Assembly (NCBI GenBank): GCA_028752905.1
Contig: JAQNBH010000014.1
Coordinates: forward strand, 17,033,250-17,097,249
Direction of reading: 5' to 3'
Length of the DNA: 64,000 nucleotides
Origin: Cladorhizidae sp. MBARI D1340-BT2
Lineage: Eukaryota > Porifera > Demospongiae > Poecilosclerida > Cladorhizidae
Part shown: positions 54,801 to 64,000 of the stretch, piece after piece
Layout: the number at the start of each line of letters is the position of its first letter
Numbering within the stretch: position 1 is the first letter of the stretch
Notes under the pieces: generated by a model
The model's input: the letters and a program-made list of their open reading frames with translations, nothing else
The model's database searches: none
What the model was told of the DNA's origin: nothing
Position numbers and translations under genes: made by a program

Positions 54801-57800
54801 GAACATTGACTACTCTTTGGAAGCATTTTCGCAATTCCCCCAAGCGAGCAGAGTGTCTGAAGGAGGTACAGCACGTTCTTGAACTTCCAGAAATGAAAGT
54901 GATCAAGCCATCTGACACACGCTGGCTGGCACATGAAAGGTGTGTCAAAGCTGTCAAAGCAAGTTATTCTGCAATTGTAATCACCATTGGGAACATCTAC
55001 GAGACGTCCCACGAGCCAGAAGCTCTTGGAATCCATGGTGCCCTCTGCAAATTGTCTACGATTGCAGCTATATATTTGCTTGATTTCACTCTACCACAAG
55101 TAGCCAAGCTCAGCAAAGCACTTCAGGCAGAGCAGCTTGACCTCTCGTTGATATCATTCCTTGTTGATGCTACTGTTAAATCCTTGGATGATGCAGTTTT
55201 GCCTGGAGCGAACTGGGTGTTGGAGCTTCTTGAAAACGTTGAAGACTTGAAGTCATCTACAAAGGTGTCTATTGACGCTGATAAAATACTTTCGTTCCAG
55301 AATGTTGTTGGTAAGCCTTTTGTTGCTGATTTAAAGGCCAACATAACAGCCGATTTTCTTCATCCAACGCTGTTGTATCAGCATTGTCTATATTCGATCC
55401 ACGGAAAGTTCCAAAACCAGATTCAGTATCTTTTCCCACTTATGGAGACACGTCTGTTGAGAAACTGATTGCTCACTACGGAGAAGATAGAGATGCAGAA
55501 ACATTGGATGGAGAAGAAACAGTGAAGACAGCCATGATTTCCACTGAAATACTTACAGAGTGGAAAACATTCCGCCAGCTGTTAGTCAAGCAACCACGGG
55601 ATACTACTGCATCACAGCTGAAAGAACTTGTTTCAAACGACATGCTCAAGGCCATGTTTCCCAATTTGCACAAGATTGCCTCCATCTGCTTATCGATTCC
55701 AGTTTCTACTGCTTCTGTGGAGAGAAGCTTCTCACAGATGAAGATGATCAAGACTCGTTTGCGTAATTCTCTAAGTGACTGCAGCCTTTCTCACCTTATG
55801 AGGATTGCTATAGAGGCACCAGAAGTACTCTCTGAGAGCGACCTTGAAGAGATTGTGGACGTATGGCAGAGAAAACCAAGAAGAACCTCAGTTTGACATT
55901 CCTATCATTTGAACCTGATATCATAAGCTTATTACACCTTTCTTGTATTACACCTTTCTTGACATTATTAAAAAAAAAATCTCTAATTTCAAGGGGGGGG
56001 GCGAGAATGATACAAGGGGGGGCGAATGCCCCCCCCCGCCCCCCCCTAAATACACCCCTGTTGATGGTTTATGGTACATCTACATAAGTTGTAAAATTTT
56101 ATGGCAGGTCAAAGTCTGAGAAGGGTAGAACAAAATTGATCATACTTGACAAATTGTCCAATCATATTTTAGTTGTAATCCCCCCTCCCCCTCCCCCCCC
56201 TCCTCCCCCACAAACCCACACTGCAGGGAAGATTTCTTCAATAATCAAAATGCAATACTAAGCCTAAAGGCAACTCCATAACTCTACAGAGAATCCCAAT
56301 TAGTTCCCCCCTAGATACAGACTGCTAAGAGGAAAGCCAGAGCCACAAACCACACTTTGAGCTATGGCAGCTGCTTGCAACCCGAGCCCTCATCTTATGA
56401 TCACTGAAAATGATTCCCCCTAATTAAAATGGGCATACGGAACTGTTAATGGTCGTCATGGTGAAGAGGAACAAGCAGAGAAAACTTCTGTCTTCGAGGA
56501 AAGAGAGCTGGCTATGCAGGAGGAAGAACTGGCTGCAAGCTGTCGTGCAAAGAATGTTTCTATTGTAACATTAGCTACTTAATTCGTTGGCACGGAGGTG
56601 GATACATCATTTGTAAGAGGCTGTTAGAAACTTGGCAAGGCAAGAACCACTCCTGGATGGACTGCCACTTGTTGCTATCCTCCACTCACATTCCCTCTCT
56701 CTCTTACCTCTCTCTCCCTCCCTTCCACTTCTGTCTCTTTCCCTCGCTCCTCTCTCGTGTTCCCTCTCTCCCATCTCTTTCTTCTTCTCTCCATCTTCTC
56801 CTTCCCCCTCTCCGTCATCTCTCTCCCTCCTCCTCTCTCTTCCCAACCTCACTCCTTTCCCTCCCTTCCTCTCTCTGGACGCGTGGATCGACGAGAAAAG
56901 AGTGTCCCCATGTAGACCACAACCAGTTAGATGACCCTTTACCATTTAAAATCATGAACATCCGTATTGAAAATGATAGGCGTGTACGATTTAGAAAAGG
57001 TAAAGGGTCATCTAACCGGGTGCAGTCTAAATGGGTATACTCCGTTTCCTTCCATTTTAAACAGGTCTATCCATTCTTTGGTTTTTGAATGCAACACTTT
57101 TGCTCCACTTTTGCTCTGGTGCATACCGGACTGACTGGTCCAAGAATGATTTACCCACGTAGACCACAAACCTGACCCTTTAGGTTTGAACACCTACACT
57201 ATACAACAGCTTAAAATCTGTACTATATTTGGTGCTCGTCATTCTGAAACATTCTGAAAGGTAACGGTCCTCTAAATGTTTGTTGGTAAAGCCTTTTTCT
57301 ATAACTTTTGACAAGTCAACCAAAGACATAGCTTCATATACTGTACTCACTCTAATAGAAGTCCCAATACACATGTACATATACTGTACCCACTCTAATA
57401 GAAGTCCCAATACACATGTACATATACTGTACCCACTCTAATAGAAGTCCCAATACATATATATGTACATATACTGTACTCACTCTAATAGAAGTCCCAA
57501 TACACATGTTCATATACTGTACTCACTCTAATAGAAGTCCCAATACACATGTACATATACTGTACCCACTCTAATAGAAGTCCCAATACACATGTACATA
57601 TACTGTACCCACTCTAATAGAAGTCCCAATACACATGTACATATACTGTACTCACTCTAATAGAAGTCCCAATACACATGTACATATACTGTACTCACTC
57701 TAATAGAAGTCCCAATACACATGTACATATACTGTACCCACTCTAATAGAAGTCCCAATACACATGTACATATACTGTACCCACTCTAATAGAAGTCCCA

Positions 57801-60800
57801 ATACACATGTACATATACTGTACTCACTCTAATAGAAGTCCCAATACACATGTACATATACTGTACTCACTCTAATAGAAGTCCCAATACACATGTACAT
57901 ATACTGTACCCACTCTAATAGAAGTCCCAATACACATGTACATATACTGTACCCACTCTAATAGAAGTCCCAATACACATGTACATATACTGTACTCACT
58001 CTAATAGAAGTCCCAATACACATGTACATATACTGTACCCACTCTAATAGAAGTCCCAATACACATGTACATATACTATACTCACTCTAATAGAAGTCCC
58101 AATAAACACGTACATATACTGTACCCACTCTAATAGAAGTTCCAATACACATGTATGTACATATACTGTACTCACTCTAATAGAAGTCCCAATACACATG
58201 TACATATACTATACTCACTCTAATAGAAGTCCCAATAAACACGTACATATACTGTACCCACTCTAATAGAAGTCCCAATACATATGTACATATACTGTAC
58301 CCACTCTAATAGAAGTCCCAATACATATGTACATATACTGTACCCACTCTAATAGAAGTCCCAATACACATGTACATATACTGTACTCACTCTAATAGAA
58401 GTTCCAATACACATGTACATATACTGTACGGTACCCACTCTAATAGAAGTCCCAATACACATGTACATATACTGTACCCACTCTAATAGAAGTCCCAATA
58501 CATACGTACATATACTGTACTCACTCTAATAGAAGTCCCAATACACATGTACATATACTGTACCCACTCTAATAGAAGTCCCAATACATACGTACATATA
58601 CTGTACTCACTCTAATAGAAGTCCCAATACACATGTACATATACTGTACCCACTCTAATAGAAGTCCCAATACATACGTACATATACTGTACTCACTCTA
58701 ATAGAAGTCCCAATACACATGTACATATACTGTACTCACTCTAATAGAAGTTCCAATACACATGTACATATACTGTACGGTACCCACTCTAATAGAAGTC
58801 CCAATACACATGTACATATACTGTACCCACTCTAATAGAAGTCCCAATACATACGTACATATACTGTACTCACTCTAATAGAAGTCCCAATACACATGTA
58901 CATATACTGTACTCACTCTAATAGAAGTCCCAATACATATGTACATATACTGTACTCACTCTAATAGAAGTCCCAATACACATGTACATATACTATACTT
59001 ACTCTAATAGAAGTCCCAATACACATGTATACATATACTGTACTCACTCTAATAGAAGTCCCAATACATACGTACATATACTGTACTCACTCTAATAGAA
59101 GTCCCAATACACATGTACATATACTATACTTACTCTAATAGAAGTCCCAATACACATGTATACATATACTGTACTCACTCTAATAGAAGTCCCAATACAC
59201 ATGTATACATATACTGTACTCACTCTAATAGAAGTCCCAATACACATGTACATATACTATACTTACTCTAATAGAAGTCCCAATACACATGTATACATAT
59301 ACTGTACTCACTCTAATAGAAGTCCCAATACACATGTACATATACTATACTTACTCTAATAGAAGTCCCAATACACATGTATACATATCTGTACTCACTC
59401 TAATAGAAGTCCCAATACATACGTACATATACTGTACTCACTCTAATAGAAGTCCCAATACACATGTACATATACTATACTTACTCTAATAGAAGTCCCA
59501 ATACACATGTATACATATACTGTACTCACTCTAATAGAAGTCCCAATACACATGTATACATATACTGTACTCACTCTAATAGAAGTCCCAATACACATGT
59601 ACATATACTATACTTACTCTAATAGAAGTCCCAATACACATGTATACATATACTGTACTCACTCTAATAGAAGTCCCAATACACATGTACATATACTATA
59701 CTTACTCTAATAGAAGTCCCAATACACATGTATACATATACTGTACTCACTCTAATAGAAGTCCCAATACACATGTACATAATTATACTGTACTCACTTT
59801 AATAGAAGTTGCAGCCTAAATAGAAGGACGCACTCAAAAAAAGTGGTCTTCCAATTGTAGCGCACCTACTGTAGTTGATTATAGTAATTGCCAAGGCACT
59901 AGTGCCAGCATGAAGTCTACAAAAGCTGTCAAATCCTTCTGTGTTTGTGGAATATCTGTGAAGGTAGAAGGGTCTGAAGATGGAGAGATTCCCTGCTTCA
60001 AGGATGATAGAGAAGCAGCTTTAGCTGTTCCAGCCATTGCTGAAGCTACCTGCAAGAGAGTAACAGTGTCGGACAGGATCCCTTTGCCTCCCTGGAGGAG
60101 GAGGAGGAGGATGAAGAAGAGATTGAATTGAACAAACTCTTCGTCGACAATAAAGCGACCAGGAACTCGGTAACTGACTGCAGCCAATGTCTGTGGTTTT
60201 TATAAACAGCTAACCACCGTGGGTTGCTCTACCCAGCCACACAACAGCAACAACAACAACAACAACTTTGCCTCTGATCTGCTTTATCAAAGGCTGCCCT
60301 TTGGTAAAGCAGAATAAGAGGTAAAGGGTGACTTTCCCCTTCTTTCTTTTGCTCGGTGCAAGCATTCTGCCCGCAGCACCTGTGTGGCTGGCTGCGTAGT
60401 CGTAACCTACATGTACGGTAGAGAAACTGAAACATATAGAAGTCCCGACTTCTATTCCAGTGAATACGATATCTTGTTTTTAATTAAATTGTTTTTTCCT
60501 TGTGATCTACCAGTTTACTTATCCCCCCCCCCCCCCCCCCCCCACACCCAACAAGCCATAGGCCATTACATCACAACTGTTTTGCTACCATTCCAATCCT
60601 ACCTTGACTAATCTGTTTCTCGATCCAGTCGACCAGAAAGGAGCTCAACACAATTGCCATGCTTGAGTGTACGCAATAACTGAGCCTAGCTGAGTTTATT
60701 CAGGAGCTGCTGCAAGTCTTCACTGCAAGCAAGTGAAGAGCGAGTTCGCACTTGCTCATGAGAATAGAGTGGTCCTCAGCACAGACACAACAACAGCAGG

Positions 60801-62593
60801 TCAGCCACTTGTGATCCAGGCTGTGTGGGCGTGCTCACACGTGTGTGTGTGTTAGTCATGACCACGATTAAGAATGACATCTGCTGTGATTGGCTAGTTC
60901 TAGAGTTATCCCGAGCTCTACTATAATATTTATAGAGGCAACTAAACAGAAAACACAAGACCAAAAAAATGTTTCATTTGATACACACCCAGAAACTATA
61001 TTTGCATTGACCAATCAAAAGAGAAAGAAAACAGGAACCAGACTTCACCAATGTCGACTACCATATTTTGATGATCCTTTACCTTAAAAAATATATATGG
61101 CAATAATATAATCTATATTTTATTACATTTTAATAATTAACGGTCCTATTAACGATTAATGTTTCAGTGGTGGTTTCTTGTTTCCTTGATAAAAGTTGAA
61201 TTTTTTACCCCCTTGAACCCCCTCGAAAATTGAGGAACAATAATAACTTCACCATATTTAGTAAGATTATGAACCCCCTTATCCAGTCATGCTTGTTGGA
61301 CATGTCCCTGAGCAATGTCTGATGGGGGAGGGGTTGGGGATCCTTTATCCTCTCTTAGTTACTTGCTAGCTATGATGTCACCACACAGAGCAATCAGCTT
61401 CTTCCTGGTAAATCTTGCACACACGCAAACACCATCATGCTGGTGGATTAGAGTGAGCGAGGGAAGATGCGTGATTCGGCCCTGGGAATTTCAGAGCACT
61501 TCCTTGCCTTCCCAAAGAGTCATGGCTACGGACAGAGCCAGCAGCGCACGTGCGAGTACAGCTTAGAAACAGCTAAGCTGCACGTTCCTAATGAGTGTGT
61601 GGGCGTGCAACCCCCACACCTCCAGACATACAAAGAGGTCTCATGTGCGTGCATGCAGGGGGGGGGGGGGGGGGGGGGAAGGAAAGAGATATCCTCACCC
61701 AACAGAAATACACCACCCTCATTATATTACTACTGGCAATTTTAAACGTAGAAGTTTGTGTAGCAAGAAGCAACCGAACATTCCACCTCCCCCCACCCCT
61801 AGCCTACCTAAAAAAATTGATTTATAATTCTTGTGTGAAACCTTGCATGCATAGAACAAGAGATAGTGAAGGGCTGAGCACGTGGCTTACACTTGCTCCT
61901 AGGCAACCACAAGCCGAGATTGAAATGCGAATTGACTAATTATAAAAACACGCAGCAAACCCGTCAACAGTTACTGGAGATGGATTAGGTTGTATGTAGT
62001 GAAGGGGTCAAATATCAGAACCTGGGGGAGAGGGCAAAAGAATGGACCCTGTCACTATGCAGACCTTGAAAGAGGATAGCTGTTGTCTCACCATTTTTGC
62101 ACGTGCTGCAAAAATTAGTGTGAATGGATCTTCTCAATGGCCATCCCAAAGTGTTTACATTGATTTGCGCATCACTGGCATTTCCATGGCAGAATATGTG
62201 ATCATGGCCATAAAGATGTCTCCTCTATGGTGGCAATGTTAATATGGCAGCAATATTACTATGGCAACAATATTACTATGGCAATGATGTTAGCATGGCA
62301 GCATTGCTACTATGGCAACAATAACCTTACATATATATATATTATTGTATATGCAGGTATAGATACTAAAATGGCCACCAATTTGAAAATAAACAACAAC
62401 AACAACAAAGAAACATGTATTACACACCTCTACCGACGAAAGGCAGACATGTAGAATTGGCTGAACCAGCAAGGGCTTCCATTTCTCTCAGGGAACAAGT
62501 CAGTTCCAGCTGCACGTAGAAAGCCATCACTCCACTCAAGCCTATCACCATGCCGATCCACAGCAGCACATACACCAGCAGGCACACCAGAAG
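45748..62593 (-). CDS. PLP/M6-family tetraspan membrane protein, last four coding exons
   Basis: Four minus-strand exons with good splice sites join in one frame: 62593-62434 (160 nt), 51645-51590 (56 nt), 49345-49280 (66 nt), 45849-45748 (102 nt with stop). Together they encode about 127 residues: a membrane segment (LLVYVLLWIGMVIGLSGVMA), an extracellular loop with cysteines (ELTCS, CLPFVDFTYFAICDAQ, LATLC), a final membrane segment (CAALLFAVMVTMGIVILVTV) and a polar tail ending YRENTRNEYDMKRR. This matches the third and fourth membrane spans, second loop and tail of proteolipid/M6 proteins. Vertebrate PLP exons 4-6, as I recall them, are 169, 74 and 66 bp, with the same remainders modulo three as here. 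These proteins act in plasma-membrane organisation and neurite or filopodium outgrowth. Upstream exons are not identified and may lie beyond 64 kb. Family identity is an inference; the exon chain is directly visible. Confidence 0.65.
45950..46590. repeat. Minisatellite, 40-bp unit, about 16 copies
   Basis: Unit ATCTCATTATTGCTGATGAA then GGTGAGAGCATCTAGCCTTC, very regular. Its core is the same as the dispersed motif in the TSR3 arms. It lies in the last intron of the PLP/M6-like gene. Confidence 0.97.
46600..46975. other. Intron sequence, no recognised feature
   Basis: AT-rich; no supported feature. Confidence 0.4.
46980..47082 (+). other. Unassigned exon-like ORF
   Basis: On the plus strand an acceptor-like CTACTCCAG is followed by an open frame VREAVTFSIFGAIHFCMQYI ending in TGA at 47082. 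It has membrane-like hydrophobicity and an exon-like codon pattern. The minus strand is also open here. I do not recognise the product. It lies inside the last intron of the minus-strand gene. Confidence 0.3.
47110..47640. repeat. Minisatellite, 61-bp unit, about 8 copies
   Basis: Unit TCCTGGCATGTCCACTTTGT, CTCAGCCTATCTAGATATTG, CTGCTCAGCTTTCCTGCTCTC. Copies are nearly identical until the last, which diverges. Confidence 0.97.
47645..48480. other. Intron sequence, no recognised feature
   Basis: No gene or repeat supported. Confidence 0.4.
48485..49215. repeat. Minisatellite, about 68-bp unit
   Basis: About 10-11 diverged copies of TCTATGGGGACACACACTGG, ACCAACGTCACACTGGGTTG, AGGCAGGTTGAAGTAGGTTG, ACAATAGC. 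Length varies by internal deletion. It stops about 65 bases before the 66-nt exon. Confidence 0.95.
49280..49345 (-). CDS. PLP/M6-like exon, start of fourth membrane span
   Basis: Acceptor CTCCTGCAG and donor ATA|GTAAGT. Exactly 66 nt, 22 codons, phase 0 at both ends: GSSVGKAFCAALLFAVMVTM and then GI. Confidence 0.8.
49350..49965. other. Intron sequence, no recognised feature
   Basis: No supported feature. Confidence 0.4.
49970..50410. repeat. Minisatellite, 26-bp unit, about 17 copies
   Basis: Unit ACTTGAGTTAGCATGAATTA then GTGAAC. Minor variants lack one T or have AATGAAC. Confidence 0.97.
50560..51065. repeat. Minisatellite, about 53-bp unit
   Basis: Unit AGCAGTTGCCATGGCATTCT, GTGTGGCTGTAGTTGTAGGG, CCAGAGCTAGGGC. 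Several copies lack the central part, so units of 25-53 bp mix. Confidence 0.95.
51070..51585. other. Intron sequence, no recognised feature
   Basis: No supported feature up to the 56-nt exon. Confidence 0.4.
51590..51645 (-). CDS. PLP/M6-like exon, second extracellular loop
   Basis: Acceptor TTTCGGTACAG and donor GCGAT|GTGAGT. The 56 nt encode FTYFAICDAQELATLCSD after the split codon. The two cysteines fit the loop cysteines of the family. The exon ends in phase 0. Confidence 0.75.
51650..52615. other. Intron sequence, no recognised feature
   Basis: Short ORFs only; no repeat or gene supported. Confidence 0.4.
53028..53048. repeat. Poly-G tract (21 G)
   Basis: Uninterrupted G run inside the hAT element, upstream of its transposase. 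Confidence 0.95.
53290..53690 (+). repeat. Tandem repeat directly upstream of the hAT ORF
   Basis: Three copies, about 137, 116 and 116 bp. Each has CACACCACCACGTGTTCTCC, TTTGTAGGTTTGTCACTTCT, a CT-rich run and TATTTTTAACTCAGTCCATT, then ATGTCATGGTCTT. The last copy ends about 40 bases before the transposase ATG (53711). The position suggests duplicated promoter or leader sequence; CACGTG is an E-box palindrome. Confidence 0.85.
53711..55896 (+). CDS. hAT transposase (TTF/BED finger, DUF4371-like), one frameshift
   Basis: The first frame (53711-55468) starts MDIRSYFASTSQASSHANSS, followed by an acidic Ser-rich stretch and a basic patch (PPPSKKSKQNKHR). A zinc-finger region has FCKVCKQSG ... 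HARSDFHIHA (about residues 78-135). The catalytic core has MADECTDVTNVEELSVF (Asp at residue 247), GLGFDGAATFSGRKTGVQAR (Asp at 312), HCHCHLLQLACVQ and SDTRWLAHERCVKAV. The C-terminal part is in a frame shifted by one base after about 55360. It contains SIFDPRKVP and the dimerisation segment SIPVSTASVERSFSQMKMIK with the catalytic Glu, ending at 55896. All three acidic residues are present; the only lesion seen is the frameshift, which could be a sequencing error. It is a cut-and-paste transposase, not a host gene, unless shown to be expressed. Confidence 0.88.
56067..56925. other. Intron sequence, CT-rich
   Basis: A pyrimidine-rich stretch (CTCTC/CTTCC) at about 56690-56880 produces low-complexity ORFs on both strands. 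A short charged open segment (EEREL-type, near 56480-56580) is not assignable. Confidence 0.45.
56930..57012. mobile_element. Small MITE, 83 bp, TA-flanked
   Basis: GATGACCCTTTACC at the left end and its exact reverse complement at the right end, each bordered by TA (56928-56929, 57013-57014). Counting TA and two more bases, the inverted repeat is perfect over 18 bp. A Tc/mariner-type origin is likely from the TA duplication. Confidence 0.85.
57330..59810. repeat. Large minisatellite, 43-bp unit, about 57 copies
   Basis: Unit ACTGTACCCACTCTAATAGA, AGTCCCAATACACATGTACA, TAT. Two main variants (ACTGTACCC and ACTGTACTC) alternate. From about 59015 a variant with ATGTATACATAT alternates with ACTATACTTACT, giving a higher-order dimer. 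ORFs here (YTVLTLIEVPIHM repeats) are by-products. It lies in the longest visible intron of the PLP/M6-like gene. Confidence 0.98.
59815..61065. other. Intron sequence with short repeats
   Basis: Contains a CAA run (about 60244-60266), a 21-base C tract (60523-60543) and a GT run near 60838-60852. A minus-strand exon-like segment (GGKGILSDTVTLLQ after CTCCTCCAG, near 60055-60100, before GTAGCT) is possible but unsupported. Confidence 0.4.
61070..61146. mobile_element. Degenerate small MITE
   Basis: GATCCTTTACCTT at the left and AACGGTCC followed by TA at the right resemble the ends of the family at 43882 and 56930. The pairing is weaker. Confidence 0.45.
61150..62220. other. Intron sequence with poly-G tract
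   Basis: A 21-base G run at 61658-61678. No gene supported. Confidence 0.45.
62225..62320. repeat. Short tandem repeat, about 18-bp unit
   Basis: ATGGCAACAATATTACT and variants, about five copies, followed by a short TA run near 62332-62344. Confidence 0.8.
62434..62593 (-). CDS. PLP/M6-like exon with third membrane span
   Basis: Acceptor CCTCACACAG before CTTCTGGTG and donor GTCG|GTAGAG. It is 160 nt and phase 0 at its start. It encodes a strongly hydrophobic segment followed by ELTCSLREMEALAGSANSTC. It ends with one base of the Asp codon completed by the next exon. A donor six bases further on (AG|GTGTGT) is also possible but would break the next frame less neatly. Confidence 0.75.
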
Positions 62594-62599
62594 CTGTGT

Positions 62600-64000
62600 G
62601 AGGCAAGGGTGTGTGTGTATGTGTGCATGCACATTCAAGTAAGCATGTTTATATGCGAGTGCAAATGCATACAGAACAGGAGGGGGTTAGATTAGTCTGC
62701 ACAACCCATCATGTATTGGAATGTGGTAGGAGGGGGAGGGATGCTAAGCATGCTGTGTTTGGCTATAGTTTTAATTGACATGCAATGGAATGTTAATATG
62801 AAGATATCTCTTTTGCATCCGGGCAGTGTGTGTGTGTGTGTGGGCACACGTTCTTTCCTAATTGTGAACACACAGTAGCCTTATCCCGAGGAAGTATCCC
62901 TCGAGAAAAAGCGCTACGTTTTTCAGGCTTCCTGTTGCTTTGGAGGCGTGCCCCACCACCACGGCGCTTCCCGTCGGTGTACATAGAGGGAAGGAAGCTC
63001 ATGACGATCGAGCAGCAGCTGCAAGTCCACCATTTTAGCTGTGAGTTCAGGGAGGAGCCAAGCAGGAAACCCTGTGATCGCCAACATCGAGTGGTACACT
63101 ACGTAGCAAGGTCAGACAGAGGTCACTTGTTTGTTAGCAACGATCATTCAAGCTTTAACTCAAGTACACAGACAGACACTGTGCAGCACAGCAAGGGCTG
63201 TATGTGTGCTGATACGTAGATACAGACAGCACTAGAGTTGCTCAACTTGAAGCGCTGCTGTTCTTCTATCACAGCTTTCTTTCCTTGCTCTCACAGCTTG
63301 CTCTTAACTAGGCTCAAGTTAACCTTCTTGAAGAGTGGTCAACACCAGGCAAGGTTGCATATACATGTATATGCATGCTCAGTTGCAAATCGACTAGTTT
63401 TCATCTGTGGTCTTGAGTAAGACCAGGCCAATAGCCAAACAGCTACAGTTTAGTGTCTGTAACGTTTACACCAAACAGAGGTGTGTTGAAAGAGCACTCT
63501 ACCTAAAGTCTAGTAATGTTCCTACAATTCTTATTACTATGTATCAGTAAGTTTTCATCAGTGGTTGTCCAGCAGGCAGAGTCAAGACCAGTAGCAGCTG
63601 CTAGGACTAGTTCTACTCATGTGGCTATAGCCAATGCAAGGAACCACAACCTGGTGGGTCGAGGAACTAACCAAGTTCTGGTGCTTTTATACTCTTTGTT
63701 TGTTCAGTTCTAGAATGAGCATCCGGCAACAGAGTTTGATACATCTAAACTAAAGGGAACTCTCAAGAGTATGTAGATAACAAGGTTACAGAGCACCAGA
63801 ACAAAATCTAGTTATCCACACTTGAGAGTTTCCATAAATAATATAATTATATATATCAGTGTTCTCTCTAGGATTTTGGTAAGGGACATTGGCATGTCAT
63901 CGGTGGATAGCGGACTAATAAACCATGATGGTCTTGTCTTGTATTCACTAAATTGTGTTTACAGGTTGCAGGAGGTGCACTGGACTAGACATAATATTGC
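62600..64000. other. Upstream of the last recognised PLP/M6-like exon
   Basis: No exon confidently identified. A region at about 62920-63115 is open on both strands and has coding-like composition, but no splice-consistent match to the missing M6 exons was found. A GT run lies at 62826-62841. Confidence 0.35.

Larger units (their letters stand above)
52623..56060 (+). mobile_element. Nearly intact hAT DNA transposon
   Basis: The left end CAGGGTTGTATACAG and the reverse complement of the right end CAGGGGTGTATTTAG form a terminal inverted repeat. G-rich subterminal blocks (GGGGGGGCGAA) occur at both ends in opposite orientation. TTGATG flanks both ends (52617-52622 and 56061-56066); hAT elements normally duplicate 8 bp, so two bases have probably changed or the end call is off. 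It carries a transposase ORF with a single frameshift and sits in the longest intron of the PLP/M6-like gene, in the opposite orientation. Confidence 0.85.

Noticed and set aside
56632..57088. ORFs of 100-143 codons rich in Ser/Leu/Pro, or Arg/Glu on the opposite strand
   Set aside because: Translation of a CT-rich low-complexity stretch; both strands are open for the same reason.
59156..59710. Repetitive ORFs encoding YTVLTLIEVPIHM-type peptides
   Set aside because: By-products of the 43-bp minisatellite, with the same peptide appearing in several frames.
59879..60187. Minus-strand ORF with GGKGILSDTVTLLQ, considered as an extra PLP/M6 exon
   Set aside because: It would fall between the span-3 and loop exons, where the family has none, and inclusion is not needed for frame.
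62830..63219. 129-codon plus-strand ORF, considered as a gene and, on the minus strand, as an upstream PLP/M6 exon
   Set aside because: No recognised domain, and no splice sites that connect in phase to the exon at 62593.

Overview
This window looks like nuclear DNA of an early-branching marine animal, probably a sponge. That placement is an inference. It rests on intron-containing animal genes, many decayed animal-type hAT, LINE and Ty3/gypsy elements, and a reverse-transcriptase relic family that I recall from sponge and cnidarian genomes. There are no operons, CRISPR arrays or recognisable tRNA or rRNA genes. Only two host genes can be supported.

Layout. 0-11 kb: a foldback element (345-1725) with two further related copies, a relic reverse-transcriptase element on the plus strand (4060-6675), and a decayed hAT/DUF4371-type transposase on the minus strand (8735-10920). 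11-19 kb: a 199-bp near-perfect palindrome leads directly into an uninterrupted 1185-codon LINE ORF (endonuclease plus reverse transcriptase). It is followed by a hAT-like relic and an older LINE relic. 20-21.7 kb: two minisatellites. 22-25.3 kb: a DUF4371-type relic split by a hAT element (23063-25175) that has terminal inverted repeats and a perfect 8-bp target duplication.

25.2-39.3 kb: a large inverted duplication with arms of about 3.1-3.2 kb. Each arm carries a four-exon gene for TSR3, the 18S rRNA aminocarboxypropyltransferase. The left copy (minus strand) is open in all exons. The right copy (plus strand) is damaged. Between the arms lie a gypsy relic and a second copy of the relic reverse-transcriptase family, into which a complete Ty3/gypsy element (31499-35768, 139-bp LTRs, GTAT target duplication) has inserted.

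40-64 kb: minisatellites, small TA-flanked MITEs and long poly-G/C tracts, threaded through the introns of a minus-strand host gene. Its last four coding exons are at 62593-62434, 51645-51590, 49345-49280 and 45849-45748. Sequence, exon lengths and intron phases match the 3' half of the PLP/M6 (proteolipid/neuronal membrane glycoprotein) tetraspan family. Its longest visible intron holds a nearly intact hAT transposon (52623-56060) and a 2.5-kb minisatellite.

The most notable points are the PLP/M6-like gene, the TSR3-bearing inverted duplication, the LINE with a fold-back 5' end, and recurring fold-back duplications at several scales. All calls are from reading the sequence; no database search was run.
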